Part shown: positions 49,777 to 59,076 of the stretch, piece after piece
Position numbering within the stretch: position 1 is the stretch's first letter
How the letters are laid out: the number at the start of each line of letters is the position of its first letter
DNA from: Erwinia aphidicola
GTDB lineage: Bacteria > Pseudomonadota > Gammaproteobacteria > Enterobacterales > Enterobacteriaceae
Assembly: GCF_024169515.1 (NCBI RefSeq)
Contig: NZ_JAMKCQ010000001.1
Coordinates: forward strand, 2,294,001-2,358,000
DNA length: 64,000 nucleotides
Direction: 5' to 3'
The notes under the pieces: model-generated
Database searches by the model: none
What the model was told of the DNA's origin: nothing
What the model saw: only the letters and a program-made list of their open reading frames with translations
Translations under genes and position numbers: made by a program

Positions 49777-50896
49777 GCTTTCAATTTATGAGAAATACCA
49801 TCTCAAGCAGGTGATCAACGCCTCCGGCCGCATGACCATTCTCGGTGTGTCGACCCCGAGCGCGGACGTGGTGGAGACGGTGAGCTATGGCCTCAATCAC
49901 TATTTTGAAATGAAAGATCTGGTCAACAAAACCGGAGCCTATATTGCCGGGCTGCTGGGTTGTGAAGCGGCGGTGGTGGTCTCCTGCGCTTCGGCCGGGA
50001 TTGCGCAGTCGGTAGCGGCGGTTATCGTTAAGGATAACGACTGGCTGCTGGAAAATCTGCACGCCGCACCGCTGATGGTGCCGCACGACATCGTGCTGCC
50101 AAAGGGCCATAACGTTAACTACGGCGCGCCAGTGGGCACCATGGTGGCGCTTGGCGGCGGCAAGCTGGTGGAAGCGGGCTACGCCAACGAGTGCTCGCCG
50201 CAGCAGCTCTCCGCCGCGATCACCCCGCAGACCGCCGCAATCATGTATATCAAATCGCATCACAGCGTGCAGAAAAGCCATCTCAGCGTGGAGCAGGCCG
50301 CCGGGGTGGCGCGTGAACACGGCGTGCCGCTGATTGTGGATGCCGCCGCCGAGGAGGATTTGCAGGCTTATTACGGCTTTGGTGCTGACCTGGTGATCTA
50401 CAGCGGCGCAAAAGCCATTGAAGGGCCAACCAGCGGGCTGGTGATCGGCAAAGCGCAGTACGTTGAGTGGGTGAAGCGCCAGTCGAACGGCATTGGCCGC
50501 GCGATGAAGGTCGGCAAAGAGGGGATCCTCGGCCTGACGCAGGCGATTGAAAACTATCTGCGCGTGGAGAAGACCACCGGCGCGCAGATGGTGGAGAAGA
50601 TGACGCCGTTTATCGACAGCTTAAACCAGCTGGCGGGCATTCAGGCGCGCACGGTGTGGGACGCCGCCGGGCGTGATATCGCCCGCGCTGAGATCCACTT
50701 CGACGAGGCGGTGATAGGCCGCACCACCGGTGAAGTGGTGCAGGCGCTGAAAACCGGTGCCATCGCCATCTACTTCCGTGGCTACAAGGCCAACGAAGGC
50801 ATTGTTGAAGTCGACGTGCGCAGCGTCTCTGCCGAACAGCTGCACACCATTTTTATCTGCATCAGAGATCTGTTAACCGGAGAAGCACGCGCATGA
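49760..50896 (+). CDS. DgaE-like PLP-dependent ammonia-lyase
   Basis: A 378-residue fold-type-I PLP enzyme of the SelA-like/DgaE family. Lys218 in IYSGAKAIEGP is the likely Schiff-base lysine and Asp194 in LIVDAAAEED contacts the PLP pyridine. In Salmonella DgaE converts D-glucosaminate 6-phosphate to 2-keto-3-deoxygluconate 6-phosphate and ammonia. This enzyme probably makes a similar 2-keto-3-deoxy acid, which the next gene's aldolase can split. Start and stop overlap both neighbours. Confidence 0.88.
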   Translation: MTSVNELSIYEKYHLKQVINASGRMTILGVSTPSADVVETVSYGLNHYFEMKDLVNKTGAYIAGLLGCEAAVVVSCASAGIAQSVAAVIVKDNDWLLENLHAAPLMVPHDIVLPKGHNVNYGAPVGTMVALGGGKLVEAGYANECSPQQLSAAITPQTAAIMYIKSHHSVQKSHLSVEQAAGVAREHGVPLIVDAAAEEDLQAYYGFGADLVIYSGAKAIEGPTSGLVIGKAQYVEWVKRQSNGIGRAMKVGKEGILGLTQAIENYLRVEKTTGAQMVEKMTPFIDSLNQLAGIQARTVWDAAGRDIARAEIHFDEAVIGRTTGEVVQALKTGAIAIYFRGYKANEGIVEVDVRSVSAEQLHTIFICIRDLLTGEARA

Positions 50897-51633
50897 CACT
50901 GAAACCGAAATTTTACCGCGACCGCGTCTGCCTGAATGTCCTCGCCGGTTCGAAACAGAATGCCCGCGACATCTGGCAAGCCGCAGAAGGCCACGTGCTG
51001 GTTGGCGTGCTGTCGAAGGACTACCCGGACGTGGCGAGCGCGGTAGCCGATATGCGTGATTACGCGGCGCTGATTGATAACGCGCTGTCGGTCGGCCTCG
51101 GCGCGGGTGACCCGAACCAGTCGGCGATGGTCAGCGCGATTGCCGCTGAGGTGCAGCCGCAGCACGTCAACCAGGTGTTTACCGGCGTCGCGACTTCGCG
51201 CGCGCTGCTTGGCCAGTCTGACACCGTGGTCAACGGCCTGATCTCCCCGACCGGCACGGTTGGCAAGGTGAAGATCTCCACCGGGCCGCTCAGCTCGCAG
51301 CAGGCCGACGGCATTGTGCCCGTCGCTACCGCGGTTGCGCTGCTAAAGGATATGGGCGGCAGCTCGGTAAAATACTTCCCGATGGGCGGCCTGAAGGCGA
51401 TCGACGAGTTCAAAGCGGTGGCAGAAGCCTGCGCCGCGCAGGGGTTCTGGCTGGAGCCAACCGGCGGTATCGATCTCGATAACTATGAAGCGATCCTGCA
51501 GATCGCGCTGGATGCGGGCGTCAGCAGGATCATCCCGCATATTTACAGCTCGATTATCGATAAACAGAGCGGGCAGACGCGGCCGCAGGATGTCGCCACG
51601 CTGCTGGCAATGACCAAAAAATTAGTCGGTTAA
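50893..51633 (+). CDS. DgaF-like 2-keto-3-deoxy-6-phosphogluconate aldolase
   Basis: A 246-residue TIM-barrel protein of the KDGP aldolase (DgaF) family. Family members cleave 2-keto-3-deoxy-6-phosphogluconate to pyruvate and glyceraldehyde 3-phosphate. Visible segments include GLGAGDPNQ, GTVGKVKISTGP, VKYFPMGGLKAIDEF and LEPTGGIDLDN, which line the expected phosphate and substrate sites. The start overlaps the lyase stop (ATGA). It is the last enzyme of the operon and a hairpin follows. Confidence 0.88.
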   Translation: MTLKPKFYRDRVCLNVLAGSKQNARDIWQAAEGHVLVGVLSKDYPDVASAVADMRDYAALIDNALSVGLGAGDPNQSAMVSAIAAEVQPQHVNQVFTGVATSRALLGQSDTVVNGLISPTGTVGKVKISTGPLSSQQADGIVPVATAVALLKDMGGSSVKYFPMGGLKAIDEFKAVAEACAAQGFWLEPTGGIDLDNYEAILQIALDAGVSRIIPHIYSSIIDKQSGQTRPQDVATLLAMTKKLVG

Positions 51634-51640
51634 TACTGAC

Positions 51641-51674
51641 CGCGCCCTGGGATTATGCCGGGGCGCGCTATTTT
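51641..51674 (+). terminator. Hairpin after the aldolase gene
   Basis: CGCGCCC / GGGCGCG stem with a 13-base loop followed by CTATTTT. It is a weak terminator that separates the enzyme operon from the regulator, which then needs its own promoter or read-through. Confidence 0.5.
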
Positions 51675-51742
51675 CCCGCAGTGAATTCCGTTAGCCTGCA
51701 ACAACCCGCTAACAAGGTCGACTATCTAAAGAAGAGCGCTCC

Positions 51743-53653
51743 GTGAGATTCCCCAACCAACGACTGGCCCAGCTGTTTGATCTGCTACAAAACGAAACGC
51801 TGCCGCAGGAGGAGCTGGCGCGGCGCTTCGACGTCTCCACGCGCACTGTGCGCAGCGATATTAACGTGCTCAACGAACTGCTGGCCGAGCACGGTGCCAG
51901 CTTTGTGCTAAGCCGCGGAGCGGGCTATCGGCTGGAGATTGCCGATGCGCGCCGCTACGCTCAGCTGCAGCAGCAGTCACCTTCACATCTGCGCGTGCCG
52001 CGCACCTCTGCCGCCCGCGTGCACTATCTGCTCACCCGTTTTCTCACCTCGGCTTTTTCCCTCAAGCTGGAAGACCTGGCCGACGAATGGTTTGTCAGCC
52101 GCACCACGCTGCAAAGCGATATGGCCGAGGTGAGAGAGTGGCTGGCGCGTTATCAGCTGGCGATTGAAACCAAGCCGCGCTACGGTATGAAGCTGTTCGG
52201 CCCCGAAGTGGCGATGCGCACCTGCCTGACCGACCTGCTGTACCAGATTGCGCAGGAGGACAGCGACAGCCCGCTGCTACAGCTGGAGGCGCTTAACAGC
52301 GGGATGCTCACCACCCTGCAACCGCTGCTGCAGCAGTGCCTGTCGCGCTTTAATATCCGCCTGGCCGACGACGGCGAGTTTTATCTGCGCCTCTACTGCG
52401 CGGTGGCGGTGCGGCGCATTGGCGAGGGCTACCCGCTGACCGACTTCAGCGCGGAGGATGTCGATGATGAGGTGCGCGATGCGGCGCGCCACATCGTTAA
52501 CCTGATGCGGCCGATTGTCGGCAAGGCGATCTCCCCGGCGGAAGAGGCCTACCTGCGCGTTAATATCGCCGCCCGCCGCGTGGAAGAGATTGCGCCCAGC
52601 GCCATCAGCCCGGACGACGGCGATTCGCTGGTGGATTACATCCTCGGCTACATCAACACCCACTACAACTTCAACCTGCAAAATGACCCGCAGCTGCGCG
52701 CCGACCTGCTGACGCACATCAAAACGATGATCACCCGCGTGCGCTATCAGATCCACATTCCCAATCCGCTGCTGACCAACATCAAACAGCACTATCCGAT
52801 GGCCTGGGACGTGACGCTGGCGGCGGTTTCCAGCTGGGGCAAATACACCCCGTACACCATCAGCGAAAACGAGATTGGCTTCCTGGTGCTGCATATTGGC
52901 GTCGGGCTGGAGCGCCACTACAACGTGGGCTATCAGCGCCATCCGCAGATCCTGCTGGTGTGCGACACCGGTAACTCCACGGTGCGCATGATCCAGGCGA
53001 TGCTACTGCGCAAATACCCGCAGATCGTGGTGAACGGCATTATTACGCTGCGCGAGTACGAGCAGCTGGCGAGCGTGGACGAGGACTTTGTTATCTCCAC
53101 CGTGCGCCTTAGCGACAAGGATAAGCCGGTCGTGGTGATGTCGCCGTTCCCCACTGAGTACCAGCTGGAGCAGCTCGGCAAGCTGGTGCTGCTCGATCGC
53201 ACCCGCCCTTACATGCTGGAAAAGTTCTTCGATGCCAGCCATTTCCTGATCCTCGATCGGCCGCTGGACCGCAGCGCTCTGTTTCGCCAGCTGTGCGGCG
53301 AGCTGGAGCAGGAAGGGATGGTGGATGAGACGTTTTACCCGTCGGTGGAAGAGCGTGAAGCCATCGTCAGCACCATGCTCGGCGAAGGCATTGCGCTGCC
53401 GCACTCGCTGGGGCTGCTGGCAAAGAAAACCTGCGTCTATACCGTGCTGGCACCGGAGGGCATCGCGTGGGGGGATGAAACCGCATATGTGATTTTCCTG
53501 CTGGCGATCAGTAAGACGGAGTACGAAGAGGCGATGGCCATCTACGATCTGTTCGTGACGTTTATGCGCGAGCGGGCGATGACAAGGCTGCGCGACAGCG
53601 CGGATTTCGCCAGCTTCAAGGCGGTGGCAATGGATTGTTTAAGCCGGTTATAG
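51743..53653 (+). CDS. BglG/LicR-type regulator with PRDs and PTS domains
   Basis: A 636-residue regulator starting at GTG. In order: winged helix-turn-helix (about 5-60, EELARRFDVSTRTVRSDI), second Mga-like HTH (about 80-150), two PRDs (about 180-400), an EIIB-like domain with Cys407 in VCDTGNST, and an EIIA-like (fructose/mannitol type) domain with His554 in GIALPHSLG. Such proteins are DNA-binding activators tuned by phosphorylation from the PTS. It probably controls the upstream operon. Presence of phosphorylatable Cys and His implies that sugar-uptake status is sensed. Confidence 0.92.
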   Translation: MRFPNQRLAQLFDLLQNETLPQEELARRFDVSTRTVRSDINVLNELLAEHGASFVLSRGAGYRLEIADARRYAQLQQQSPSHLRVPRTSAARVHYLLTRFLTSAFSLKLEDLADEWFVSRTTLQSDMAEVREWLARYQLAIETKPRYGMKLFGPEVAMRTCLTDLLYQIAQEDSDSPLLQLEALNSGMLTTLQPLLQQCLSRFNIRLADDGEFYLRLYCAVAVRRIGEGYPLTDFSAEDVDDEVRDAARHIVNLMRPIVGKAISPAEEAYLRVNIAARRVEEIAPSAISPDDGDSLVDYILGYINTHYNFNLQNDPQLRADLLTHIKTMITRVRYQIHIPNPLLTNIKQHYPMAWDVTLAAVSSWGKYTPYTISENEIGFLVLHIGVGLERHYNVGYQRHPQILLVCDTGNSTVRMIQAMLLRKYPQIVVNGIITLREYEQLASVDEDFVISTVRLSDKDKPVVVMSPFPTEYQLEQLGKLVLLDRTRPYMLEKFFDASHFLILDRPLDRSALFRQLCGELEQEGMVDETFYPSVEEREAIVSTMLGEGIALPHSLGLLAKKTCVYTVLAPEGIAWGDETAYVIFLLAISKTEYEEAMAIYDLFVTFMRERAMTRLRDSADFASFKAVAMDCLSRL

Positions 53654-53711
53654 GGGCCGACCTTCTTTTCCGGTCGGCCCGTATTGAGGATTTGCACGGT
53701 ATTACGTAGTG
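53651..53711 (+). repeat. Left flanking repeat of the T6SS island
   Basis: Palindrome GGCCGACC...GGTCGGCC plus the tail GTATTGAGGATTTGCACGG. The 57 bp at 53655-53711 match 55348-55404 with one difference, so the small island is bracketed by direct repeats. Confidence 0.88.
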
Positions 53712-53862
53712 CCTTATCCTATTTTCTTAAATTCGCTATTACTGCATCCGCTAAAGCTATTTCTTAAATTAATTTTTAGTCGACATAGATCACAAAAAAC
53801 CAATAGGTTCCTGGTTAGATTACCCCTGCGAAAAATAAAGGAAAAGGCTCAGGGAGAGTGAT

Positions 53863-54228
53863 ATGACGTGGGAGTATTCTCAAGGAACTGGTGTGCTCAG
53901 ACATAACGGAAGCATTGTTGCGCGTGGATATAGTGGAGTGGGAAGTGGACTCAATGCACCCTCAATGCAGCAAGTTGAACGTGTTGGTCCAATACCGGAA
54001 GGATTTTATCGTATTAATGGTTATAACAATCATCGTGGACCTTATACGGTAATTTTAGATCCGATAGCAGGAACGAACACTTTTGGGCGTTCTGCATTCA
54101 GAATACATGGTGATAATGCAAGTAAGCCGCCAAATTCGTCTTCAGAAGGTTGCATAGTGATTAATGGTGCAGGGATTCGCCAATCGATACTTAATTCTGG
54201 TGATTCTATTTTACGGGTGGTGCCATGA
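53863..54228 (+). CDS. Tlde1-like (DUF2778) L,D-transpeptidase-fold T6SS effector
   Basis: A 121-residue protein with no signal peptide. The catalytic motif of the L,D-transpeptidase fold is visible as His82 (FRIHGDN) and SSEGCIVI with Cys97, matching H-x14-S-x-G-C spacing. DUF2778/Tlde1 proteins are antibacterial effectors delivered by type VI secretion that cut or remodel peptidoglycan stem peptides in the target periplasm. The next two genes, an exported putative immunity protein and Hcp, support this. Composition is clearly more AT-rich than the neighbours, and AGGGAG precedes the ATG. Confidence 0.87.
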   Translation: MTWEYSQGTGVLRHNGSIVARGYSGVGSGLNAPSMQQVERVGPIPEGFYRINGYNNHRGPYTVILDPIAGTNTFGRSAFRIHGDNASKPPNSSSEGCIVINGAGIRQSILNSGDSILRVVP

Positions 54229-54758
54229 ATATAGTAATAGCTTTGGTTTTATCATTTTCAACATTCTCAGTGTTTGCTTTTGGACCATTACCGTCTCCTG
54301 TTTGTAAAAAGGTAACCGTTAGCGAAGTGAAAAATAAAATAAAGGAGTTAGGTGCCAGGAGATATATAAACTACAGCCAGCCTGATGTGCAATCTGGCGA
54401 GTGGGAATGTGTGATGGATAATATCACTAATGGATTACCAGAATGGCTTGATTTAGTACAGGTTTTAGCACCCTTTACCGATGCTGGTACGGCTGAAGAT
54501 TTGGGTTTAGTACTATCTATTGCGTTACAGACTAATCCAACAAGAGTATTGGCTTTAATTGATAACCGAACTCAGGTCTTGAATGAAAGTGAGATATGTT
54601 CACTACCCTTCTATAGGGGTACCAGGGAAGAGAGGAATCAGTATGTGGTCAATGTTATCGAAGCACTTTATAAGGCCAGAAATGGCAAGCACTGCCTGTC
54701 TCACATTGTAAGTGTTATTGGTCAATCTACGGCTGAGAATTTTTATGAGGTGAATTAA
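54225..54758 (+). CDS. Putative periplasmic immunity protein (Tldi1-like)
   Basis: A 177-residue exported protein, starting 4 bp inside the effector gene (ATGA). Signal peptide about residues 1-19, ending VFA before FGPLPSP. The mature part has four cysteines (CKK, WECV, ICSL, HCLS), probably two disulfides, and is mostly helical. Effector acts in the periplasm, so immunity should be there too, as seen. I recognise no domain with confidence; the call rests on overlap with the effector, export and lack of another role. Confidence 0.72.
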   Translation: MNIVIALVLSFSTFSVFAFGPLPSPVCKKVTVSEVKNKIKELGARRYINYSQPDVQSGEWECVMDNITNGLPEWLDLVQVLAPFTDAGTAEDLGLVLSIALQTNPTRVLALIDNRTQVLNESEICSLPFYRGTREERNQYVVNVIEALYKARNGKHCLSHIVSVIGQSTAENFYEVN

Positions 54759-54759
54759 T

Positions 54760-55242
54760 ATGGTTATTCCGGTGTATCTGTTTTTGACTGATGACCACGA
54801 TCGCCTTCTTAAAGGTAGCGTCGATATTATTGGGCGTGAGGGCAGTATCGAGTTACTTGGAATACATCATAGCATTACCTTGCCAACTGATGACTTAACA
54901 GGGAAAGTTACGGGTAATCGTCGTCATCTGCCATTTATGGTTGAGAAAGAGATCGACTGCTCGTCTCCACTATTATACAGGGCATTAACCACAGGCAAAA
55001 CGCTGAAGAAAGTAGAAGCGAAATGGTTTGGAATTAACGGTAACGGACAGGAAATCGAATATTTCAATACGCTAATGGAAAATGTCCGGGTTGTCAGTAT
55101 CTCTCCAGTCATGTTTGATATTAAAGAGGTCAGTAAAGAGAGGTTTAATCATATGGAGATAGTAGAATTCCGTTACGAGAAAATTAGCTGGAAATTTTTT
55201 GACGGAAATATTATTCACACGGATGACTGGAATAGTCGGTAG
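54760..55242 (+). CDS. hcp: Hcp, type VI secretion tube protein (orphan)
   Basis: A 160-residue Hcp protein, the ring subunit of the T6SS tube and carrier for small effectors. It shows the family pattern IPVYLFLTDD, GSVDIIGREGSIELLG, EKEIDCSSPLLYRALTTG and EYFNTLMENVRVVSISP, and the C-terminal KFFDGNIIHTDDW. It starts one base after the putative immunity gene. No sheath, baseplate or membrane-complex gene is in the window, so a main T6SS must be elsewhere for it to function. The gene is AT-rich like the two before it. Confidence 0.93.
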   Translation: MVIPVYLFLTDDHDRLLKGSVDIIGREGSIELLGIHHSITLPTDDLTGKVTGNRRHLPFMVEKEIDCSSPLLYRALTTGKTLKKVEAKWFGINGNGQEIEYFNTLMENVRVVSISPVMFDIKEVSKERFNHMEIVEFRYEKISWKFFDGNIIHTDDWNSR

Positions 55243-55302
55243 TTCCCTATTCAGGTTTTTCTTTTTCAATGTCGATCCCTGCGATTTATGTTAACCAAAC
55301 CA

Positions 55303-55433
55303 TGTAGAGGTCGGTCAGTATTGAGGATTTACACCGTATTATGTAGTGGCCGACCTTCTTTTCCGGTCGGCCAGTATTGAGGATTTGCACGGTATTACGT
55401 AGTGGCCGACCTTTTTTTCCGGTCGGCCCGTAA
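55303..55433 (+). repeat. Right flanking repeat array of the T6SS island
   Basis: Two and a half tandem units: a degenerate one (55303-55349), a full one (55348-55404, 56 of 57 identical to 53655-53711) and a third palindrome (55402-55433). Each contains GTGGCCGACC, a T-rich loop and GGTCGGCC. Confidence 0.88.
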
Positions 55434-55436
55434 ATC

Positions 55437-56009
55437 TTATTTCAAAATGGTAAACGCGGTGGTGACGTGTTTCACGCCGCTAACCCGGCTGGCGATATCC
55501 GCAGCCGCTTTCGCTTCTGCATCCGTCACCAGACCCAGCAGGAACACTTCGCCATTCTCGGTGGTGACTTTCACATTCGAGGATTTCACCTGATCGCTAC
55601 CCAGCAGCTGTGAGCGCACTTTAGTGGTGATCCAGGTATCTGAAGATGCCGTGCCGAAGCTGACTTTGTCGCCGGTACGGATCTCGTTATACACCTCGGT
55701 TGCGCCATCCACGCCCACGGCAATCTGTTTTGCACGCAGCGCCAGATCGGCACTCGGTGACTGCCCGGTCAGCAGCACTTTACCCTGATAAGCGGTGGCA
55801 ACAATGTGTGCGCTCTGTTTGATCTGCTCATCTTTCGACAGCGCGTTCGTGACGCGCAGTTCCAGCGTGCCGTCATCAACCTGCGTACCAACGGAACGCG
55901 GGTCAGTGGCGGATTTGGTCGCCACGGCCGCACTGCCAACAACCGCCGCGACACAGCCCTGTAGCATCAACGCGGTAAGGATAACTGCACATGCAGATAA
56001 TGCCTTCAT
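55437..56009 (-). CDS. dolP: DolP (YraP), two-BON-domain outer-membrane lipoprotein
   Basis: DolP supports outer-membrane integrity, influences BAM function and localises to division sites. 190 residues: lipobox LQGC with Cys19, then two BON domains (about 45-115 and 120-190) with GVDGATEVYNEI and GVKHVTTAF. It is the last gene of the lpoA-yraN-diaA-dolP run, as in E. coli. The 3' end lies 4 bp from the repeat array. Confidence 0.95.
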   Translation of the reverse strand: MKALSACAVILTALMLQGCVAAVVGSAAVATKSATDPRSVGTQVDDGTLELRVTNALSKDEQIKQSAHIVATAYQGKVLLTGQSPSADLALRAKQIAVGVDGATEVYNEIRTGDKVSFGTASSDTWITTKVRSQLLGSDQVKSSNVKVTTENGEVFLLGLVTDAEAKAAADIASRVSGVKHVTTAFTILK

Positions 56010-56018
56010 TTAAGCTCC

Positions 56019-56609
56019 TTAAACATCCTGGTGGGGAAACAAAGTGTTATCTATTAAATCGCACAGACAATTCACGGTGAGCATATGCATTTCCTGAATT
56101 CTCGCACTGCGGTGGGAAGGAATGCGGATCTCCACATCCTGCGGACCCAGCAGACCGGCGAGCTCGCCGCCGTCGTAGCCGGTCAGGGCGATAATGGTCA
56201 TATCGCGGGTGACCGCTGCCTCTACGGCTTTGACAATATCACGACTGTTGCCGCGCGTTGAAATTGCCAGCAGGATATCGCCGGCATGGCCTAACGCGCG
56301 CACCTGCTTGGCGTAAATCTCTTCGTGCAGGCGGTCATTACCAATGGCCGTCAGCAGCACGTTATCCGCGCTCAGCGCAATGGCGGGCAGGCTTGGGCGC
56401 TCGGTCTCAAAACGATTAATCATGCTGGCAGCAAAATGCTGGGCATTGGCGCTGGAGGTTCCATTACCACAGCTCAGTATTTTGTTGCCATTGAGCAGCG
56501 ACTGTACCATGGTCATCGCCGCACGTGAGATGGCATCCGGCAGCGCTTCTGCCGCCGCGATTTGTGTTTGAATACTTTCCGTAAAACAGACTTTGATTCT
56601 TTCCAGCAC
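56019..56609 (-). CDS. diaA: DiaA, DnaA initiator-associating SIS protein
   Basis: DiaA is a tetrameric SIS-domain protein that binds DnaA and promotes timely initiation at oriC. A GTG start ([13 protein letters not shown]) aligned with the E. coli GTG gives 196 residues; an in-frame ATG three codons earlier is possible but too near the AGGTG site. The SIS nucleotide-sugar loop [14 protein letters not shown] and the ISTRGNSRD motif are conserved. Ten bases separate it from dolP and 18 from yraN. Confidence 0.95.
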   Translation of the reverse strand: MLERIKVCFTESIQTQIAAAEALPDAISRAAMTMVQSLLNGNKILSCGNGTSSANAQHFAASMINRFETERPSLPAIALSADNVLLTAIGNDRLHEEIYAKQVRALGHAGDILLAISTRGNSRDIVKAVEAAVTRDMTIIALTGYDGGELAGLLGPQDVEIRIPSHRSARIQEMHMLTVNCLCDLIDNTLFPHQDV

Positions 56610-56627
56610 GTCATTCACCTGGTCTAG

Positions 56628-57020
56628 TTATTCTGCTGTAAACGCATTGGGTAACCATTCCACCTGCTCGCCGGTGATCGCTACCACATCAAAACGACAG
56701 TCGGCGGTGTCAAAACTCTGCCCGCGACCGTTAAGCCACAGTGCTGCTGCACGCAGCAGCTTCAGCTGTTTACTGCGGGTGACGCTGGCCGCCGCGCCGC
56801 CAAAACGGTCACTGCTGCGGTAGCGCACCTCGACAAATACCCACGTTTTGCCATCGCGCATGATCAGGTCAATTTCGCCTGACCGGTAGCGCACGTTAGC
56901 GGCGACAAAACGCAGGCCTGACGTTTCCAGCAGGCGGCGAGCCTGACGTTCACGGCTCGCCCCTTGCTGCTGCCGGCTTAGTTGGCCGGAACGATCTGTC
57001 CCTGACGATACTGGCTCCAT
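56628..57020 (-). CDS. yraN: YraN, UPF0102 nuclease-fold protein
   Basis: A 130-residue protein (E. coli 131) with the restriction-endonuclease-like core: [17 protein letters not shown] and a C-terminal RFDVVAI. These are the Asp and Glu-x-Lys-type residues of the fold, but no activity is established for the E. coli protein. The 5' end overlaps the lpoA 3' end by 43 bp, so translation is coupled. Confidence 0.92.
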   Translation of the reverse strand: MEPVSSGTDRSGQLSRQQQGASRERQARRLLETSGLRFVAANVRYRSGEIDLIMRDGKTWVFVEVRYRSSDRFGGAAASVTRSKQLKLLRAAALWLNGRGQSFDTADCRFDVVAITGEQVEWLPNAFTAE

Positions 57021-59014
57021 ACTAACTTCCTGTTAATCACGCAGTCCCGATCCGCGCTCAGACTGCCGGTGTCGCCCTTAACCTGGAAGCCCGGCAGCGT
57101 GCGCATTTCGTTAAAGTGGTTCGCCAGTGTCCAGGCATCAATGCCCATCGCGTAGAGGCGCACCAGCGAGTAGTCGTTGTTAAACATCTTCGCCGCCTGC
57201 TGCATCAGCGCCGGGTTGGCACCGGAGAGCAGCGGAGCATCGCTAAACTGCAGGCCATCCACTTCCAGACGGTAGTCCGGGCCGCCGCCTGCCTGATAGC
57301 TGCGCGAGCTGGCATACAGGCCCACATTATCACGGCTGCTGACGCGCATGGAGATCATCGGCTTGATCAGTGCCAGTTCATCCTGCGTGGCGACGATATA
57401 CACCGAGTCAACGCTGCCGCCGCTGGTGGTAGCCGCCGTCGGTTCAGCGACCGGGGCCGGGATCGTCAGGCCGCCAATGGTAACGCCCGCGGGCTGTTCA
57501 GGCTGCACGTTAACCGGCGTACCGCTCAGGCGGATACCGGCACCGCTGTTGATCCCCTGCTTCAGCTCTGCGGTCGAACCGAACTGCTGCTGCAGCACGG
57601 TGCCGCCGCCAAGCTTCTGCCACTCAGCGGCAAAGGCTTTATTCACGCGGTCGCCGAGTGAGCTGCGCGGCACCAGCAGCAGCGGTGCGCGTTTGCCCTG
57701 GTCCCACATATGATGCGCGGCATCACGGGCTTCGTCTTCAGGAGAAAGCGCAAAGTAGCAAATATTCGGATGGTTCTGGATGGTTTCCGGCTCGTTAAGC
57801 GCCAGAACGTTGAGGGTCGTCTGGCTGGCTGCCAGCTTTTCGACGTTGCTTTTCAGCAGCGGACCGACCACCAGCGTAGCGCCGTCTTTTTGTGCCTGCG
57901 CCAGCACCTGCTCAATCGGCTGGCTGCTGGTGTCATAGACCTGTACCTGCGTAGCGCTGGACGGCGGCGCGGTTTCGACGCTGTTAGCTGGCGCGGACTG
58001 CGGCTGCACCTGCTGTGGCTGCGCAGCGGCGGCATCGGTTGGCGCAGCAGAAGGGCTGACTACGGCGTTAGGATCGGCCGGGGTTGCGGTATCCGCAGCG
58101 GCAGCCTGTGGCGCTTCAACCGGTGCCGCAGGGGCGGAACCCTGTGCCAGCACGCCGTTTTTCGCGTCGTTAAAGCCTTTCTGAATGGCGTTAGCAAACA
58201 CCTGCGCCTGGCCGCTCAGCGGCAGCAGCAGCGCGATTTTGCCGGTGGAAGCGGGCTGGAAGTTCTGCACCTGGCTGAGCGCGGTCGGCAGCATTTTCGC
58301 CGCCGGGTTATTCGGATAGCGCGTCTGCCAGTCGCGGATCCCGGCTTTCAGCATATCCGGGTCGTTGCTGTTGGCCCGGTAAACGCCGGAGAGATCCAAC
58401 CAGCCCTGCAGTACGTTTTCATCCGCGTTGATGTTCAGGCTGTTGAGCTGCTCAGGCGTCATCTGGCTCAGCGCCTGCCAGGTGGCATCAATATTCTTCT
58501 GCTTGTCTGCCGGGTTGCTCAGCAGCGGCTCCTGGGCAATATAGGCGCGCAGCACTTCCAGCGACGGGCGACCCTGGCTGGCGGCGATCAGCAGCTGGTA
58601 GTAGCGGGCCTGCTGATCTTTCGACAGACTGCCGATATCAATCTGCTTCAGCTGGTCAGCGGCGGCGGGCAGATTCTGCTGCATCACGCTGAGCTGAGCC
58701 TGCAGCAGCTGGCGCTCCTGCTGCTGGGTGGCGTCCAGGTTCTGCGGCAGCTGGGAGAACTGATCGCTCGCCTGCGGCACCTTGCCTTCGTTCAACAGCG
58801 CTCTGATTGCGAGTAATTGCCAGCCAACCTTGTTATCATCTGCGCTTTGCTGCATCTGCTGCAGGTAATAGTCAGAGGTGCCGGTTGCGGCTCCCTGCAC
58901 ATTCGCCTCGGGCGTTTTTGGAGCCTGGCCGGTACATCCGGCAAAAATCAGGGCGGCCAGCAGAAGCGGTACCGTGCGTAGCGCTTTGCGCTGAAGAACT
59001 TTCGAAGGAAGCAT
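56978..59014 (-). CDS. lpoA: LpoA, outer-membrane lipoprotein activator of PBP1A
   Basis: LpoA reaches through the peptidoglycan from the outer membrane to activate the synthase PBP1A. The start [10 protein letters not shown] gives 678 residues, the E. coli length. Cys27 in IFAGC is the acylation site. An N-terminal TPR-like helical domain (about 30-255) is followed by a periplasmic-binding-protein-like domain, broken by a Pro/Ala/Gln-rich linker near residues 290-370. The frame stays open 40 codons upstream but that part overlaps the divergent rsmI promoter. Confidence 0.96.
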   Translation of the reverse strand: MLPSKVLQRKALRTVPLLLAALIFAGCTGQAPKTPEANVQGAATGTSDYYLQQMQQSADDNKVGWQLLAIRALLNEGKVPQASDQFSQLPQNLDATQQQERQLLQAQLSVMQQNLPAAADQLKQIDIGSLSKDQQARYYQLLIAASQGRPSLEVLRAYIAQEPLLSNPADKQKNIDATWQALSQMTPEQLNSLNINADENVLQGWLDLSGVYRANSNDPDMLKAGIRDWQTRYPNNPAAKMLPTALSQVQNFQPASTGKIALLLPLSGQAQVFANAIQKGFNDAKNGVLAQGSAPAAPVEAPQAAAADTATPADPNAVVSPSAAPTDAAAAQPQQVQPQSAPANSVETAPPSSATQVQVYDTSSQPIEQVLAQAQKDGATLVVGPLLKSNVEKLAASQTTLNVLALNEPETIQNHPNICYFALSPEDEARDAAHHMWDQGKRAPLLLVPRSSLGDRVNKAFAAEWQKLGGGTVLQQQFGSTAELKQGINSGAGIRLSGTPVNVQPEQPAGVTIGGLTIPAPVAEPTAATTSGGSVDSVYIVATQDELALIKPMISMRVSSRDNVGLYASSRSYQAGGGPDYRLEVDGLQFSDAPLLSGANPALMQQAAKMFNNDYSLVRLYAMGIDAWTLANHFNEMRTLPGFQVKGDTGSLSADRDCVINRKLVWSQYRQGQIVPAN

Positions 59015-59076
59015 ACTGTATCCAGTGATGTTTTTTTCAAGATGCTCAATATTAAATCGGCAATTCGGATGAAACA

